A stretch of DNA of 64,000 nucleotides, taken from contig CM068590.1 in assembly GCA_035048485.1 (NCBI GenBank), forward strand, positions 5,828,093 to 5,892,092, written 5' to 3'. The notes beneath the pieces are model-generated. The model was not told the DNA's origin. It was given only the letters and a program-made list of their open reading frames with translations, and searched no databases. Both the position numbers and the translations under genes were made by a program. This DNA is from Pteria penguin. Its lineage: Eukaryota > Mollusca > Bivalvia > Pterioida > Pteriidae. Shown here piece after piece: positions 48,543-59,944 of this stretch (the first letter of the stretch is position 1; every line of letters starts with the position of its first letter).

Positions 48543-48599
48543 TCCTTATTCCTGTGATAGCAAGACCTCACGGCTCACTGCTGCCTTAGTATTTTTCGT

Positions 48600-49500
48600 T
48601 TTTATCAGGTAACAAACATGAACACCATGGCCTGTGATTGGACGACGCATTCTCGCTCCATTGCAAAAGATGCATGAATTCAGTTCAACGTCACAGGGGG
48701 GCAAGTACTATAAGTCAAATACTATGACTATCTGACTCGTTATGATAAATCAACAAAAAATGGCCACCATAGCCTCATTTTGGCTGACATGTTTGTGCTT
48801 AAAGATGGTGAGCCATATTGGAGAACTTAGTCTACTTGCCTAACTGACCTTCGGACTAGTCAACCTTCGAATTACTGGATATTCAGACGGGTGGAGAAGT
48901 GTATTTAACCGTAATAAGTGATGGCACCATTTGGTGATATATGTCAATAAAGGGATGGTGATGTCAACATGAGTGTCAAACACCGAGGACCAATAAAAGT
49001 ATAAAGAAATGTTATTCAAGTTGCTAATTGTAGTCATTAGTAAAAAGAAAACATTCTCTTCACATTAGATTTAAAGGGAAAGGAAAAAGTGAGAAGTTAG
49101 ATTACCTTTTACACTCATGAAAGGGGGACAACTGTCTCTACTTCATGTTTGTGTATATAATCGAATAAAGAGCAACGGATAGTGGGAGAAGGGTCTGGGC
49201 ATAAGGGAAATTAAAAAAAACAACAAAACAAAACACCAATATAATCCATTTTAGGTTATAGTCAAACGACAATCCATTAGTTATCTACACTTTACGTTCC
49301 ATCTTTCCCTTGACATCTTCTCAACGAAAGTGTTCCATGTACCTCTTTAGAAGGTTGCTATATCAACCTCAGAGTCTTCCATTATATATCTATGTAAATT
49401 CTTAGCATTAACTTAAATCAAATCAAGATATCATTTATATTTCTGAATAATTTCACATAAGTAATTCTTTTCATTTCTCCTCCCGTCTTTACTGATATAC
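48600..49500. other. Presumed 5' intron of TRIM-like gene 1
   Basis: No exon or repeat family recognised. It ends in CTGGTGTATTTCAG (49500-49513), a good acceptor placed 32 bases before the coding ATG. Confidence 0.5.
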
Positions 49501-49545
49501 TGGTGTATTTCAGAATATGGTGTTGACTTAACATCAAAAGGAGAC

Positions 49546-51258
49546 ATGTCCGATGATGATGCACATGCGCAATGGCAAGCAGTCTGCGATTTCTGTGACA
49601 ATACAGTGGAACACTACTGTAAGCCATGCGGAATCAAACTCTGCTCCCCCTGTAAAAACGACCACTTATCCAAGAAGCTTTACCGACATCATGAAACTGT
49701 ACCATACACGTCTGGAGTAGGACAGAAAACAGTTACACAATCCGAGTGTTCGAATCATCCTGGAGAGCGTTATCAACTTTATTGCAAACCATGTCAAGTT
49801 CCTGTCTGTCTGACATGTATAGTGGAGAATCACAAGACGCATGAATGTTCCAGTATAAGTGATGCCTACGATGCTGTCAAATCCAAAGCCATGTTACAAC
49901 AGCAGAGAATATCTCAGACTATCCGACCCTACCTACGCAAGGAATTGGAAGGATTAAGTAAGTCACAGGAGGACATCCTTAGCGCCATTACCGAAATTGA
50001 ACAGAAAATGAAAGATAGCGCACATCATATGCATAAAGAGATCGATGACATACTGGCAAAAAATATGAAAGAAATACAGAAGATCAAGGAAGATACCATT
50101 ATGCCACTGTTACAGGAAAAAGTCAGAAAAACCCGGGAGAAGTTAAACCACGTTGATGGAGAAATTATCTCGTATGATACACACCTACGATCAGCTGACC
50201 CTGTTGACTTGCTGAAATTCATGAAAGAACGGGATGAAGACACAGTGGATATAGCTTCGAACCAGGTTGATGCTACTCGACTTGTTCCATCATTTACTGC
50301 AGGCCGTATATCAAGAGAAAATCTACAACAACAGTTCGGAAAACTAGTTGATCAAACCAAGACCGATGATACTAAATTTTATTTACGTGGTAATAAAGGG
50401 GACGACTCAACCATGGACTGGAAATCAGAGAAGGTGACAACAGAAAACAAAATAGATAACGTAACAACAATGAAGTTAATACCGAATCCAGTGTGTGAGA
50501 CTGAGCTCACTATGAAGTACAGAGTATGGGGACTAAGACTACGATCACCAAATGAAGCCTGGGTACATGGTGGTAATGGTACCACAGAGTTTGATTTATT
50601 GGAGAGGAGTGGTAACGTGGTCTGTACTGTGGATGCTGGATGTACACTGTATTGGTGGTCCGATATGTGTGTAACAGATGATGGTGGACTAGTGTACAGT
50701 GATCACGACAACCGATGTATCAGGTCATTATCTCCTCGTCGTCAGGTCAGCACACTCTTCACCACAGAGGGTTCCTATCCACGAGGTCTATGCCGGCTAA
50801 TGAGTGGGGAGCTGGTGGTCGGTATGGAGGGGGAAGTTATAAGGATCTACAATGACGACGGGAGGGTGGTCAGAGAGATAAAGAGTAAACACGTGAGTAA
50901 TCCCTACTATATTACCATCAACAAACAGACCGAGGATATCTGGGTGTCGGATAACTGTAAGAAGGTCGCAGTGTTTAAGAAGAATGGGGACCACCGATTC
51001 ACATATACCGGGCACGGCAGTGATTCTAGGTTCAATCCTCACGACCTGTGTTCTGACCGTCAGGGTCGTCTCCTTATCACAGATTATAATAACCACCGTA
51101 TACACATAGTGGACCAGCATGGTCAGTTTATACAGTACTTGGCTACACAGAAGGATGGGATCATGTTTCCTGTGTGTATAGACGTAGACGATCGTGCGTA
51201 TGCCTGGGTGGGAGAGGTCTTATCCAGTAAGATGAAGATTATCAGATACTTACAGTGA
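49546..51258 (+). CDS. RING-less TRIM-like protein: two B-boxes, coiled coil, NHL-type propeller
   Basis: A single coding exon of 570 residues, intact. B-box 1 uses C14, C17, C25, C28, C33, C36, H40 and H48/H49. B-box 2 uses C68, H71, C80, C83, C88, C91, H96 and H99. A coiled coil follows at about 110-220 (LRKELEGLSKSQEDILSAITEIEQKM..). The C-terminal 270 residues are a six-bladed NHL-like propeller with repeated CVTDDGGLVYSD, MSGELVVGM, WVSDNCKKVAVF and RLLITDYNNHRIHIVD. There is no RING, so no intrinsic E3 ligase activity is expected. Such proteins are greatly expanded in bivalves and often linked to innate immunity or RNA binding (inference). A 5' leader intron is suggested by the acceptor at 49513 and a CRE-bearing promoter near 48.1 kb. 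A broken paralog lies at 59945-61455. Confidence 0.92.
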   Translation: MSDDDAHAQWQAVCDFCDNTVEHYCKPCGIKLCSPCKNDHLSKKLYRHHETVPYTSGVGQKTVTQSECSNHPGERYQLYCKPCQVPVCLTCIVENHKTHECSSISDAYDAVKSKAMLQQQRISQTIRPYLRKELEGLSKSQEDILSAITEIEQKMKDSAHHMHKEIDDILAKNMKEIQKIKEDTIMPLLQEKVRKTREKLNHVDGEIISYDTHLRSADPVDLLKFMKERDEDTVDIASNQVDATRLVPSFTAGRISRENLQQQFGKLVDQTKTDDTKFYLRGNKGDDSTMDWKSEKVTTENKIDNVTTMKLIPNPVCETELTMKYRVWGLRLRSPNEAWVHGGNGTTEFDLLERSGNVVCTVDAGCTLYWWSDMCVTDDGGLVYSDHDNRCIRSLSPRRQVSTLFTTEGSYPRGLCRLMSGELVVGMEGEVIRIYNDDGRVVREIKSKHVSNPYYITINKQTEDIWVSDNCKKVAVFKKNGDHRFTYTGHGSDSRFNPHDLCSDRQGRLLITDYNNHRIHIVDQHGQFIQYLATQKDGIMFPVCIDVDDRAYAWVGEVLSSKMKIIRYLQ

Positions 51259-51870
51259 CCTTATCATTTCATCATTATACTACAATATTTTCACTCGTCA
51301 CCATCAAATTACATTAGAAAATAGATATGAATAACATTACAATATTATCTGGGTAGGAAAAGTTACATTCTATTGGCAAAAAGTAAAGAACAAATAATTG
51401 CAATGAATTTATCATCTTCTTTTCATCCTCGTATTGCATTGTTTTCACAATATTACTAATTTTCCTTTCCCTTCCAGAGGAAAAAATTAATGTAAAATAA
51501 ACTTAATATCAGTTTTTCATTTTCTGCATATATACATGCAAATTCGGTGTCTTTGGTGGTTATGTATATTTGGAATACAAGTTATGTGACTAGACTTTGT
51601 TGTGTGCAGGTTTTGTATTGTACTTACCAAGTGATGGTGACATGTTATCTGTAGAAAGCAATGTACAGAAATGTAGACCTCTGAAACGAACCCACCCGAA
51701 GCTTGGAGAGGTCGTTTACTAGTTACCTCCGACATACTGTAACATAACTGTATCCAAATAATTGTGTTGGGAGGTCCAACACCTCCCCCCCCCCCCTTTA
51801 TTTTTGTGGTCAAAGAAAGATAACTCGTTTTAAACTTTCGTTAATACTTAAAACGTTACAACAACGTCGC

Positions 51871-52029
51871 TATCACATAAGATCTGAAATGAATTATCAT
51901 TTCATACGGTATTTATGAAACGAGTTGGTTTGCTTTATATCCCGAGCCTTGGCGAGGGTATGTAAAACACATGAGATTCATAATTATGGTATGAAATGAA
52001 ATTTCATTTCAGATTCTTTTTATCACATA
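51871..52029. repeat. Foldback element (copy B)
   Basis: Counterpart of 21583-21741. The surrounding 51515-52366 is the continuation of copy B and has no gene. Confidence 0.65.
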
Positions 52030-52574
52030 TGCATGTTCACACTCAGTTTAAAGGTGTTTATTTCACCAAACACCTGTTTGACACAATTCTTTCCACGCTA
52101 TGACTTTCCACGCTATGACACATAAACCATTAATTAATTTATGATAGGGCGATATTTCACTGCATAGACAGCAAAACGTGATAATTTGTTTTATTGCACG
52201 ATGTAACATTTTTAACAACAAAATTTTACCTTACTTCCACTGTCTATTCTGTGTCATCAAATTTAGATATAGAATATATGATTTGCAAATAACGGACCAC
52301 ATCTCGCAGAGATCACCACATGTAGAATATGCACTTGTTTTTGTACATGCGATAGAGGATAGGTAGAAATTGCTTAATATGTTATTACCCGTTACAACAT
52401 CGGCATAAGGAGCGACTGACGGAACGAACGAATTTTAAATATTTTGAAGGAGATGCATATACTATACAAAATATCAACATCATAGCAGGAGAATGTAGAG
52501 ATAGTTAGACTATAATTGCAAAATATCAATATCATAGCCGGAGAAAGAATAATTGTGTCTTTCTTTAATTTTGA

Positions 52575-52630
52575 TATTTATCAAAAGTGATCACATGACT
52601 AGGTAGTCATGTGATTACTTGATAAATATA
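52575..52630. repeat. Compact hairpin, 27-bp arms
   Basis: TATTTATCAA..ATCACATGACTA and TAGTCATGTGAT..TTGATAAATA pair with about three mismatches around one base. Ten bases on, TCCGGAGGAGGCCCTCCGGA is another small palindrome (52640-52659). No element assigned. Confidence 0.7.
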
Positions 52631-52869
52631 TAAAATTTTCCGGAGGAGGCCCTCCGGACTCCCACAAGCTGATGGGCGTAACCGCCTCCTGCATTCAGCC
52701 CCTTTTGGCGCTACGTGCGCCATTGGAGCCGTTGGCATCAATTGTACCCCCCCCCCTTTTCTGCATCCACCCTGCAGCGGGTCACATACATGTACATTTC
52801 TTTTCTCCATCGCAATATATATACTATACATTAGGTTATTCCTTTTTAGCGATTTTATGAAGTGAAATC

Positions 52870-53510
52870 GTACGATATGTTCCCATTAGTATCGGAAATA
52901 CGAGTTTAAGCATTTGGATCAAACTTAATATAATGAATGCATTATACATACGTGTTTTGCAATATATTTGCAGTGATACTGTATATAAATGCAAATATTT
53001 CCCGAATTTTAAGTTTTATTTAACAAAAATCCGCATCTTGTTCCAAATATAGTGTCCATGTGCGATTTTATTATTCAAGCAATGAGACGGGAAAACTATT
53101 GCATTATAGCCGAGATGCGCATTTATTAATTTTTATTGTGATTGGAAGACGCAGAATTTTCAGTTTTCAGCGATTTCTTTGAAAATTCGGATGCAGATCA
53201 CGACACGGGACCTCGGTTTTTACTGTCATGACACGTTAAAGATCCCTCACTGCTTCGGGTGGGTCCGTTTCAAAGGTCAAAATTTGTATGCCTCGCATAC
53301 GTGTGACGTAAAACAAAAACCAATCAATAAATCCTATAGCGGACGGACATACGGAGAGACAGACGGACATCGCCATACCATAATACGTCCCATCTATGAC
53401 GGGCGTATAAAAACTTTATATTGACAAGAAACATGCAAAAAAAAACCATGCATCGTGAGATATTTTACCTTAAAAATAGTGTGAGATTTTAAGGTTCTTT
53501 TTGCATCGTC
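52870..53510. repeat. Repeat-bearing non-coding stretch
   Basis: Contains a dispersed repeat end (53228-53330: ACACGTTAAAGATCCC..GGGTGGGTCCGTTTCAAAGG..GTGTGACGTAAAAC). Nothing else is recognised. Confidence 0.45.
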
Positions 53511-53514
53511 TGAA

Positions 53515-53610
53515 AGAAGAAACTAATGAGCTCACAGAGGGATTCGAACCTTTTACCTTACGAACTAGACACGTTCCGTCTGAGCTACGCCAGCTCGTAT
53601 TGCGTGTCAG
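53515..53610 (-). repeat. tRNA-headed SINE fragment, reverse orientation
   Basis: On the minus strand: A-box GTAGCTCAGACGG and B-box GGTTCGAATCCCTCTGTGAGC. A tRNA fold with matching acceptor ends is not evident; 53640-53740 repeats part of the flank (CAGAACCAGACCACTTG/AGAACCTGACCACTTG). Confidence 0.55.
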
Positions 53611-53739
53611 AACCAGACCACTTGATCATGTCATTAACACTCTAGATGACCGGAACAAACGACCGGAACCATTCTCGTATTGCGTGTTAGAACCTGACCA
53701 CTTGGCCATGTCAGTAACACACTAGATGACACAGGAAAT

Positions 53740-55130
53740 GGTAACCATCGTTAATAATAAGGTTTCCGTGTACACAAGAGGCAATTTGTCAATATCAGCG
53801 ACATATTCATGTTTAAATTTCTTTATTTTCGAAATTTGTTTAAAATGATGCAAGACTTCATTGTCTACAAACATAAATGCATTTATTCATGAATAGTTTA
53901 GACGGTCATTTATACAATGTACAAACATATCACATTCGTATCACCCTGCCAAGGGAATCTGGAAAGGAATAGGACTTTAACGGCAAAAAGGCAAAGACAT
54001 GAACATATTCGAATCCATTTGAAACCTTCGTATTATATACTAATATAAATATTTGTTTTCCCATATGATGTCACGGATATTAATAAAACTAAGTTTGCTT
54101 CATTTCGCATATAAAGAAAAGTGCAGTATTACCTTCAACTAGTTGGTTCGTTAGTGTTTCGTGTTACTATCAACAATATTTCAGTTATATCGCAACATGG
54201 AAGCAGGAGGTTACCAACCGCTTAAACATGGTGGCGCAATCTAGAAATCGGACAAGGATCCTCTGTACCGAAAACACGAACTACAGCCCTATACCACGTC
54301 CGCCTCCGACAAGCATGAACCCTACCAATTTATAAATGCATACAATCCGTTACAGGTATAACGTCATTAATTTAGAGGTAAAGAGTTATCTCTCTTGTGC
54401 ATGGTTTCCTTTGTTGTGTAGATTAGGGCGCAGTCACATACCGCGATGGTGAAGGTATCATATACGAACTTAGTCATCGTATTCATTTGGTCCTTACATC
54501 GTTGTAATATACATCATATATCAGTTTTATCATTCTCTACGAAAGTGGAGAACAGCGTCTGATTGATGTAGCATTCAGGGGCTGTTTTTCAAACTCAAAA
54601 TCCCGACACACCTCAAAAGCTGTTGAACACACCTCGCCAACTCCAATGCATGCGAACCATCTGTAGTCGAAAAAGGTTCCGAAACTGTAAATCTGAAGCA
54701 TCTCTTTGGAAAGCAAGAATACGAGACCCTCCTGAGTTCGTGTGTTGCACGTTTGTGATTCTGGGAATTTTAACAATTACATTTCCAAACCATGTATAAG
54801 GACCACAAGACAGCAATGCAATCATCCTAGTCAGCAACGTGTGCCTGAGTCCTCAATGTCGGCAACAGTCCTCGAATCGAACATCAATCAGACGTGGGAC
54901 CATATTCGTAGAGAAAAATCTGATATTTGATACATACTGCATTAAAACATGGGACAGAGTCATAATGAACCTATATTTCTATACGACATCTTCACGATCT
55001 CTTCGCGACACGTCGACCAAAACTTCATTCCGTAGGAAATCAATACCCACAATACTTCACGTAAAAATTGAAATATCTCCCGCGCCTTTCCATAGATAAA
55101 TGTTCATCATCACGTCAGAAAAGATTCCAT
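53740..55130. other. No gene recognised; inverted SINE body at 54180-54240
   Basis: ATATCGCAACATGGAAGCAGG..AGGTTACCAACC at 54188-54222 is the reverse complement of the SINE body at 22150-22200, next to a degenerate head. Short open frames at 54537-55099 overlap on both strands and show no domain. Confidence 0.45.
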
Positions 55131-56374
55131 TGCATGTTTTTTGTTTTATGTCACGCCAGGTAATACGGTGATGGCATCTCTCTTTGATGCAGTTGTACAG
55201 CAATTGGCTTATGCAATGGACTTACCAGAAGGAGTGCTTTGATTTGTTCTGACTTATCCGAAATACACAATGCGACCTTGAACCCAGAACATCTCCTTGA
55301 TGGAAAGTTCCAAAACCCGATTGAGAGAGGTTCGGGTTGCCCTGAACACCAATTGTCTATTCCTCGCCAAAGTTTTGAATAGAATGTGGTAAAGAATAAA
55401 GAGAAACATGGATATTAATGCCAGTGTTCCCTTCTCACATGCTTGAAATTATCTAAATTACATATAATGATAATAATCAAAGAAATATTTCTGTGTCTTC
55501 TTTCTCAGGGAACTATTCTTCCAGAGATGAATCTGTAAGAGTAAACCAAATGAATGTTCTATTTACGTCACATAAAGATAATGTCATGTGGTTAGATTTA
55601 AATGTTATTATGTCCCTTTTTCAGGTGATGTGTGTCTGTGGTACTTTCTATTCAGTGTTTATTCACATTCATGTATATACAGTGCTGAATAATATTTGTC
55701 TCATCTTTATTTACGGGCATTTATGGCTGGTGTGGCTAGCCACACAGGAGATGGTCACTCCTCCCGAGCACCTGGTCTCACTTCTGGATTTCAAGAATCC
55801 GTGAATTTCCACTGTGGTACATTTTTGTTTGAGTCACAGTCATTTGACACCAGTTACTTTTCGTATTTTACGTTTCGTATTTTGCATTCACATATCCACC
55901 ACTATTATACATGTATATTAGTATAGATACTTCTGAAATACTTTATATTTCATGTTTAGGTCAGGCCAAAACTATATCACTGATATTGTGGCAGCTTATC
56001 GGCCTGATGCACTTGTACACTTCCCAGACACTATTTTTGTCAGATTTGCCACTTTTTTGTCTGGAAGGGGAAGAGGTTGGGGCCGAGCCATAATGATCGG
56101 GAGAAGTCGAGTTGATGTACAATTATTTGATTCTAGTCTGTTGTGTTGTCAATCGCAGATGATACACACTTAAAGACACACACATGCACACACACACACA
56201 CTCTCTCTCTCCTGATTGTAAAGGGCGAACTTCCCCTCAGCCTCTTGTGAACCCGACATGCAGATGTACAATATACTTATTTAAAAAGAGCTTTTATCTC
56301 TTCTGCATTGTTAAAGTAAATAGCAGTATTTGTTGTAAAGAACCTTGAGAATATAATAAGTTGTTTGATTGCTA
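55131..56374. other. No convincing gene; SINE remnants and simple repeats
   Basis: A reversed SINE-like stretch lies at 55140-55260 (TTTTATGTCACGCCAGG..ATGGCATCTC). At 55963-56173 an open frame follows a TGTTTAG acceptor-like site (SGQNYITDIVAAYRPDALVHF..), but no family is recognised and no partner exons were found. A (CA)n/(CT)n run is at 56180-56210. Confidence 0.4.
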
Positions 56375-56610
56375 ATTGTTTTACGTCACTCCACTCACGT
56401 AAATGGTGACGGCGTCTGCCAGATAGAAAATTATGCCCTTTCTACGAATCGATCAGAAGCAGTGTCGAATTGTTTACGTGTCACCCTCCCATGGCACAGG
56501 ATCTCGATTTTTACTATCTCCCCCTAAAAACGGGCGATTAGTGTATCTACGTCGGGATTCAAACCGGGGACCTTAGTCACGAACCGAGCACGTTATCCAT
56601 ATCGGCTTAA
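56375..56610 (-). repeat. Complete tRNA-headed SINE, reverse orientation
   Basis: On the minus strand the head has B-box GGTTTGAATCCCGACG, the body includes AGATAGTAAAAATCGAGATC and GACGCCGTCACCATTTACGTG, and the tail GTGACGTAAAACAATTAGCA. It resembles the family at 1478-1640. Confidence 0.65.
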
Positions 56611-56832
56611 TAACCTTATAATCGTTTCACTATTATGAAATCAGAAGAAACGGATCCCTATGCATCTTATCATATTATGTACTATGTACCCCCCAACACT
56701 TTTTGGTATGTGTTTAGAAATTAAAATTTGCATAATACTCTTCTCTTTACCTTTTAGTCTTCTTCGTTCTCCTACACTGTCTTTCCTCAATGACTATCCA
56801 TTTAACAAGGACCTCGAAAATAACCAGGATAC

Positions 56833-56840
56833 TGACGTCA
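56833..56840. promoter_or_regulatory. CRE (TGACGTCA) upstream of TRIM-like gene 2
   Basis: Conserved with 48128: TGACGTCACGTTTtcTGAAAACTC, followed by CGTTGCTGGC and a GGCAGTGAG-GTAGG donor-like site at 56890-56900. Confidence 0.55.
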
Positions 56841-57289
56841 CGTTTTCTGAAAACTCGTTGCTGGCTATTGCTGAATTTTACTCTAAACAGGCAGTGAGGT
56901 AGGTAGTGTTTTACATTACTCATGAAATATTATTTATAGAAAGAATTCTTCAGATGAGGTATAGAGTGAGAATATGTATGAAATAGATTTAATTCATATC
57001 ATATGCCAGATTATATCTTTACTTTCGGTTTTCTATATGAAATGAGAGGACCATCCACAAGTCCAATGGTTCTCCAGTCCAAAGGTCTTTAAACCAGAAG
57101 GTTCACCAATGTGAAGTTTTATCAGTCTAAAAGAGAATGATTGAAACATCTGCAGCAGACCATGGGGTGGTTTGATTAAGAAAATGGAGGGAGGTGGATC
57201 CCTATACATGTGATATTTTGATATGGCATGAAAGTCAACGGAAAAAGTAAGTAACACTACTGGGCGAAACACCCCTGAGAATCCAGTTT

Positions 57290-57515
57290 TCCTCTGATAA
57301 ACTCTACAAAACTCTGTAAAACACTGAAAACCCTGACGACCCTAATAAACAATGAAAAACTCTGGTCTACACTGAAAAACTCGGAAAAACACTGACGAAC
57401 CTGAAAAACTCTGATGGCACTGAAAAACTCTTAAGTCGACACTGACAACTCTGAAAAACTCTGCAAAACACTGACGCCACTGAAATATTCTGCAAAACTC
57501 TGAGAAACACTGATG
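57290..57515. repeat. Degenerate minisatellite (CTGAAAAACTCTG units)
   Basis: More than a dozen imperfect units of about 12-14 bp built on CTGAAAAACTC/AACACTGA. It lies in the presumed 5' intron of TRIM-like gene 2 and is absent from the gene 1 intron. Minus-strand open frames across it are repeat artefacts. Confidence 0.75.
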
Positions 57516-57846
57516 TCTATCGCGATGCCCTCCGGCCATGCGGTCGCGCGTGCTTCTATACGGTCCCTTCTTTAAGTCCTATGAGCATTAATGTATATGA
57601 AACTTGATGAGTTATTTAGCGGTGTATTAGAAAGAAAAAAGAAAGTAAATAAAACATATTTCGTATTTCTTTATACAATGCTTTGAAGTATTATTGTTTT
57701 AATGATATTCTCAAAATGAATTCTACTGGTACATTGTTCTTATTCTGACTTACGTTTGTAAAAACCACAATATGATAATATGAATTACTACACTGAAACA
57801 ATTTACAAAACTAAGAGAACAACAAAAAGAAAAACCCCAAAGAAAG

Positions 57847-57847
<1 letters not shown>

Positions 57848-57889
<42 letters not shown>
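57848..57889. repeat. (GA)n microsatellite
   Basis: About twenty GA units, then a G-rich GGGGGGAGAGGGGG tail. The small open frame through it is not a gene. Confidence 0.9.
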
Positions 57890-57891
<2 letters not shown>

Positions 57892-57971
57892 GGGGAGAGG
57901 GGGTTCAACCCAAAAACCCTATACAACATGGCATTTTGAAAGGTAAAACATCTCTAAAACTTTATATGTAG

Positions 57972-59440
57972 AAATCAATAATAAATAATTAAATCATGAA
58001 TGAAGGAATAAATAAACGAATAATGAATAAATAGATAAATGTGACCAGTACCAATAAATCTTATACGAAAAGCGAAATGAATACACCAGTACTGATATCA
58101 AATTGACCGCAAAGGAAATCGCTTGTCAATTATTATATACACAATGCTGTCTTTTTCAATCATATTGCAACCTTTATAGCGATTGCACTCATGTATTGTC
58201 GTGTGGCGACCTTTAGATTTAACGCCCCCCCCCCTTTCTTTTACCAATAATTTTCACACAATTAAAATACACTAATCCAACCTTTGTTGTTATTATTATA
58301 ACACCATAATATAACAAAGTTCAGATGACAATGTCTTTCTTTAATTTAAAAGTTTACATGTTTACTTGTTGCTCTTTCATTCGAATGACATATGTACATG
58401 CTGTCCTATAAAATGTTTTAGTGATTACATATTCACTCGATATTCAATAGTGTTGCTAGGAATAGCAAAGAATAAGTTTAAATATATAAGTTTAACAACG
58501 TGCCTGCCTTTTGTTATATCACTACTTACTTAATCTGCATTTGCCAGTACACAATACTTTATCTAACAGTTGATTGACATATATGTCTCCCTTCTTATGT
58601 ATTGTAGCAACGTATCGAGTTCGGTTCATGTATAACAGTGGCGAATCCACGGGCTCTCGCCCTGTTGACTTTCAAATCGAAGTCTTACAAAAAAAACCCT
58701 GTAGTGTCAAAATTAGCGAAGTATTTGATATTTATTTTCAAAATGACTTGCATTGACCTATATATATCAAAAAAGACAGTGTCATATTCAGAATAAACAC
58801 CTGGATCTGCCAAAACCAGCGGATCTAAATCGTTAATTGTTAAGTAGAATGAATTAACTACAGCATATTTAAATAGAGTTCATAGAACACCTCTTTCTCT
58901 CATACCCATATATACTAGAATGCCTTCATTAGAAAGTAACGGCACATGCATGCAATATGTGTAATTGATGCATTTTAATGCGACATGTCCTTGTTTTTAC
59001 CTTTGTTTTACATGTCATCAGCTAACTATTACGTAATAAACATCCAGTTGTTTGACCCGGTAAATATTGCCCGTAAGTTCATATAGTTACCATGATGTAA
59101 ATTAGGACTTGTGATTAACAATACCTTCGTATGTATTGGGAACAGAATATGTTTAGTTACAGGTTGAAACATATACAGTTGATGCAATTCAGTGTTAATT
59201 TTGTGTGGATCACTTTAAAAGTGACAAATATTGATTTCAACAGTTCAAACGTGAAACAATTTGTTTTACACACAATCATTTATTAATTTTCATATTATAA
59301 ACTAAACTGCATCAATTATTTAATTTCGATTTCTGCCGCATTTCCTCTGAAGATAACAATATTGTTGTATAAAAGAGACAACAGAAGACATCTGACAAAG
59401 CTGTATGACACAAATCACCCAGGACCTGCACACACAAAAA
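57972..59440. other. No gene recognised
   Basis: A+T-rich sequence with a C-run at 58224-58234. An open frame at 58574-58756 follows no splice site of note and has no domain. Read as intron or flank of TRIM-like gene 2. Confidence 0.45.
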
Positions 59441-59690
59441 ATGACAATAGCATAATATACACGGAACGACATTACAAAAATATTCGATTGTGGTTGCCAT
59501 ACCGACTTAGGACGATCAAATGAAGTAACAAACGTCACTCAATTGGTGTGGTTAACCGGTTTACTTGCGCCCATCTTCCCACTCACCGCAAAAGCAGCAC
59601 AAGCAAAGGACACACATTTAAGAATTTATAAATAATCCGCCATATAGAGAACAAGAATCAACAGGTTTCTCAAAGAGAGAGGTCATAAAG
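59441..59690. repeat. Dispersed repeat, copy 1 (pair with 63240-63490)
   Basis: Shares ATACCGACTTAGGACG, GTTAACCGGTTTAC, CTTCCCACTCACCG and TTTATAAATAATCCGCCAT with 63240-63490 in the same orientation. The pair brackets TRIM-like gene 2. Confidence 0.7.
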
Positions 59691-59944
59691 TACCATTCTA
59701 TTCGATTAATTTACATACAAATTAAGTTCGTAGCTAAATTATAAATTGTTGTATTAGTGAAAGGGAAATGTGTACACTCAAATCCACTTAAATTAGACAC
59801 TGTTTAAAAAAGGGAATTGAATAAACGTAACGTCACAGCCTTTTATCGGTAAATGGTCGCTAATAGATAAAGGATACAATACTGATTTATTAACATTAAT
59901 CATGAATATTGTTATAATTGAGACGGGGTGGGGATTGGCCTAAA

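Larger units (their letters stand above)
47918..51514. repeat. TRIM segment present only in copy B; paralogous to 56.7-61.5 kb
   Basis: Copy A joins GTGGTAT directly to TTTCATTTTCTGC; copy B has 3.6 kb between. The segment resembles about 56720-61460 in the same order: leader exon, anonymous G-rich stretch and TRIM coding exon. It is thus one unit of an older duplication. Loss from copy A is as likely as gain in copy B. AACAGT/ATCAGT microhomology lies at the join. Confidence 0.8.
23751..52366. repeat. Duplicated block, copy B
   Basis: Matches 1-21997. Relative to copy A it gains the CACTA-like element (35116-44055) and the TRIM segment (47918-51514), lacks the ISL2EU element, and carries its own small indels. 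A further 65-bp stretch near 52176-52240 is absent in copy A. Homology ends just past GAGGATAGGTAGA at about 52366, and the spacer sequence after copy A is not repeated here. Confidence 0.9.

Noticed and set aside
55963..56173. Open frame after an acceptor-like TTTAG, with GRGRGWGRA
   Set aside because: No family recognised, no partner exon and no paralogous copy; evidence too thin for a gene call.
57780..57971. Open frame over the GA microsatellite
   Set aside because: Its central RERERERE stretch is only the dinucleotide repeat.
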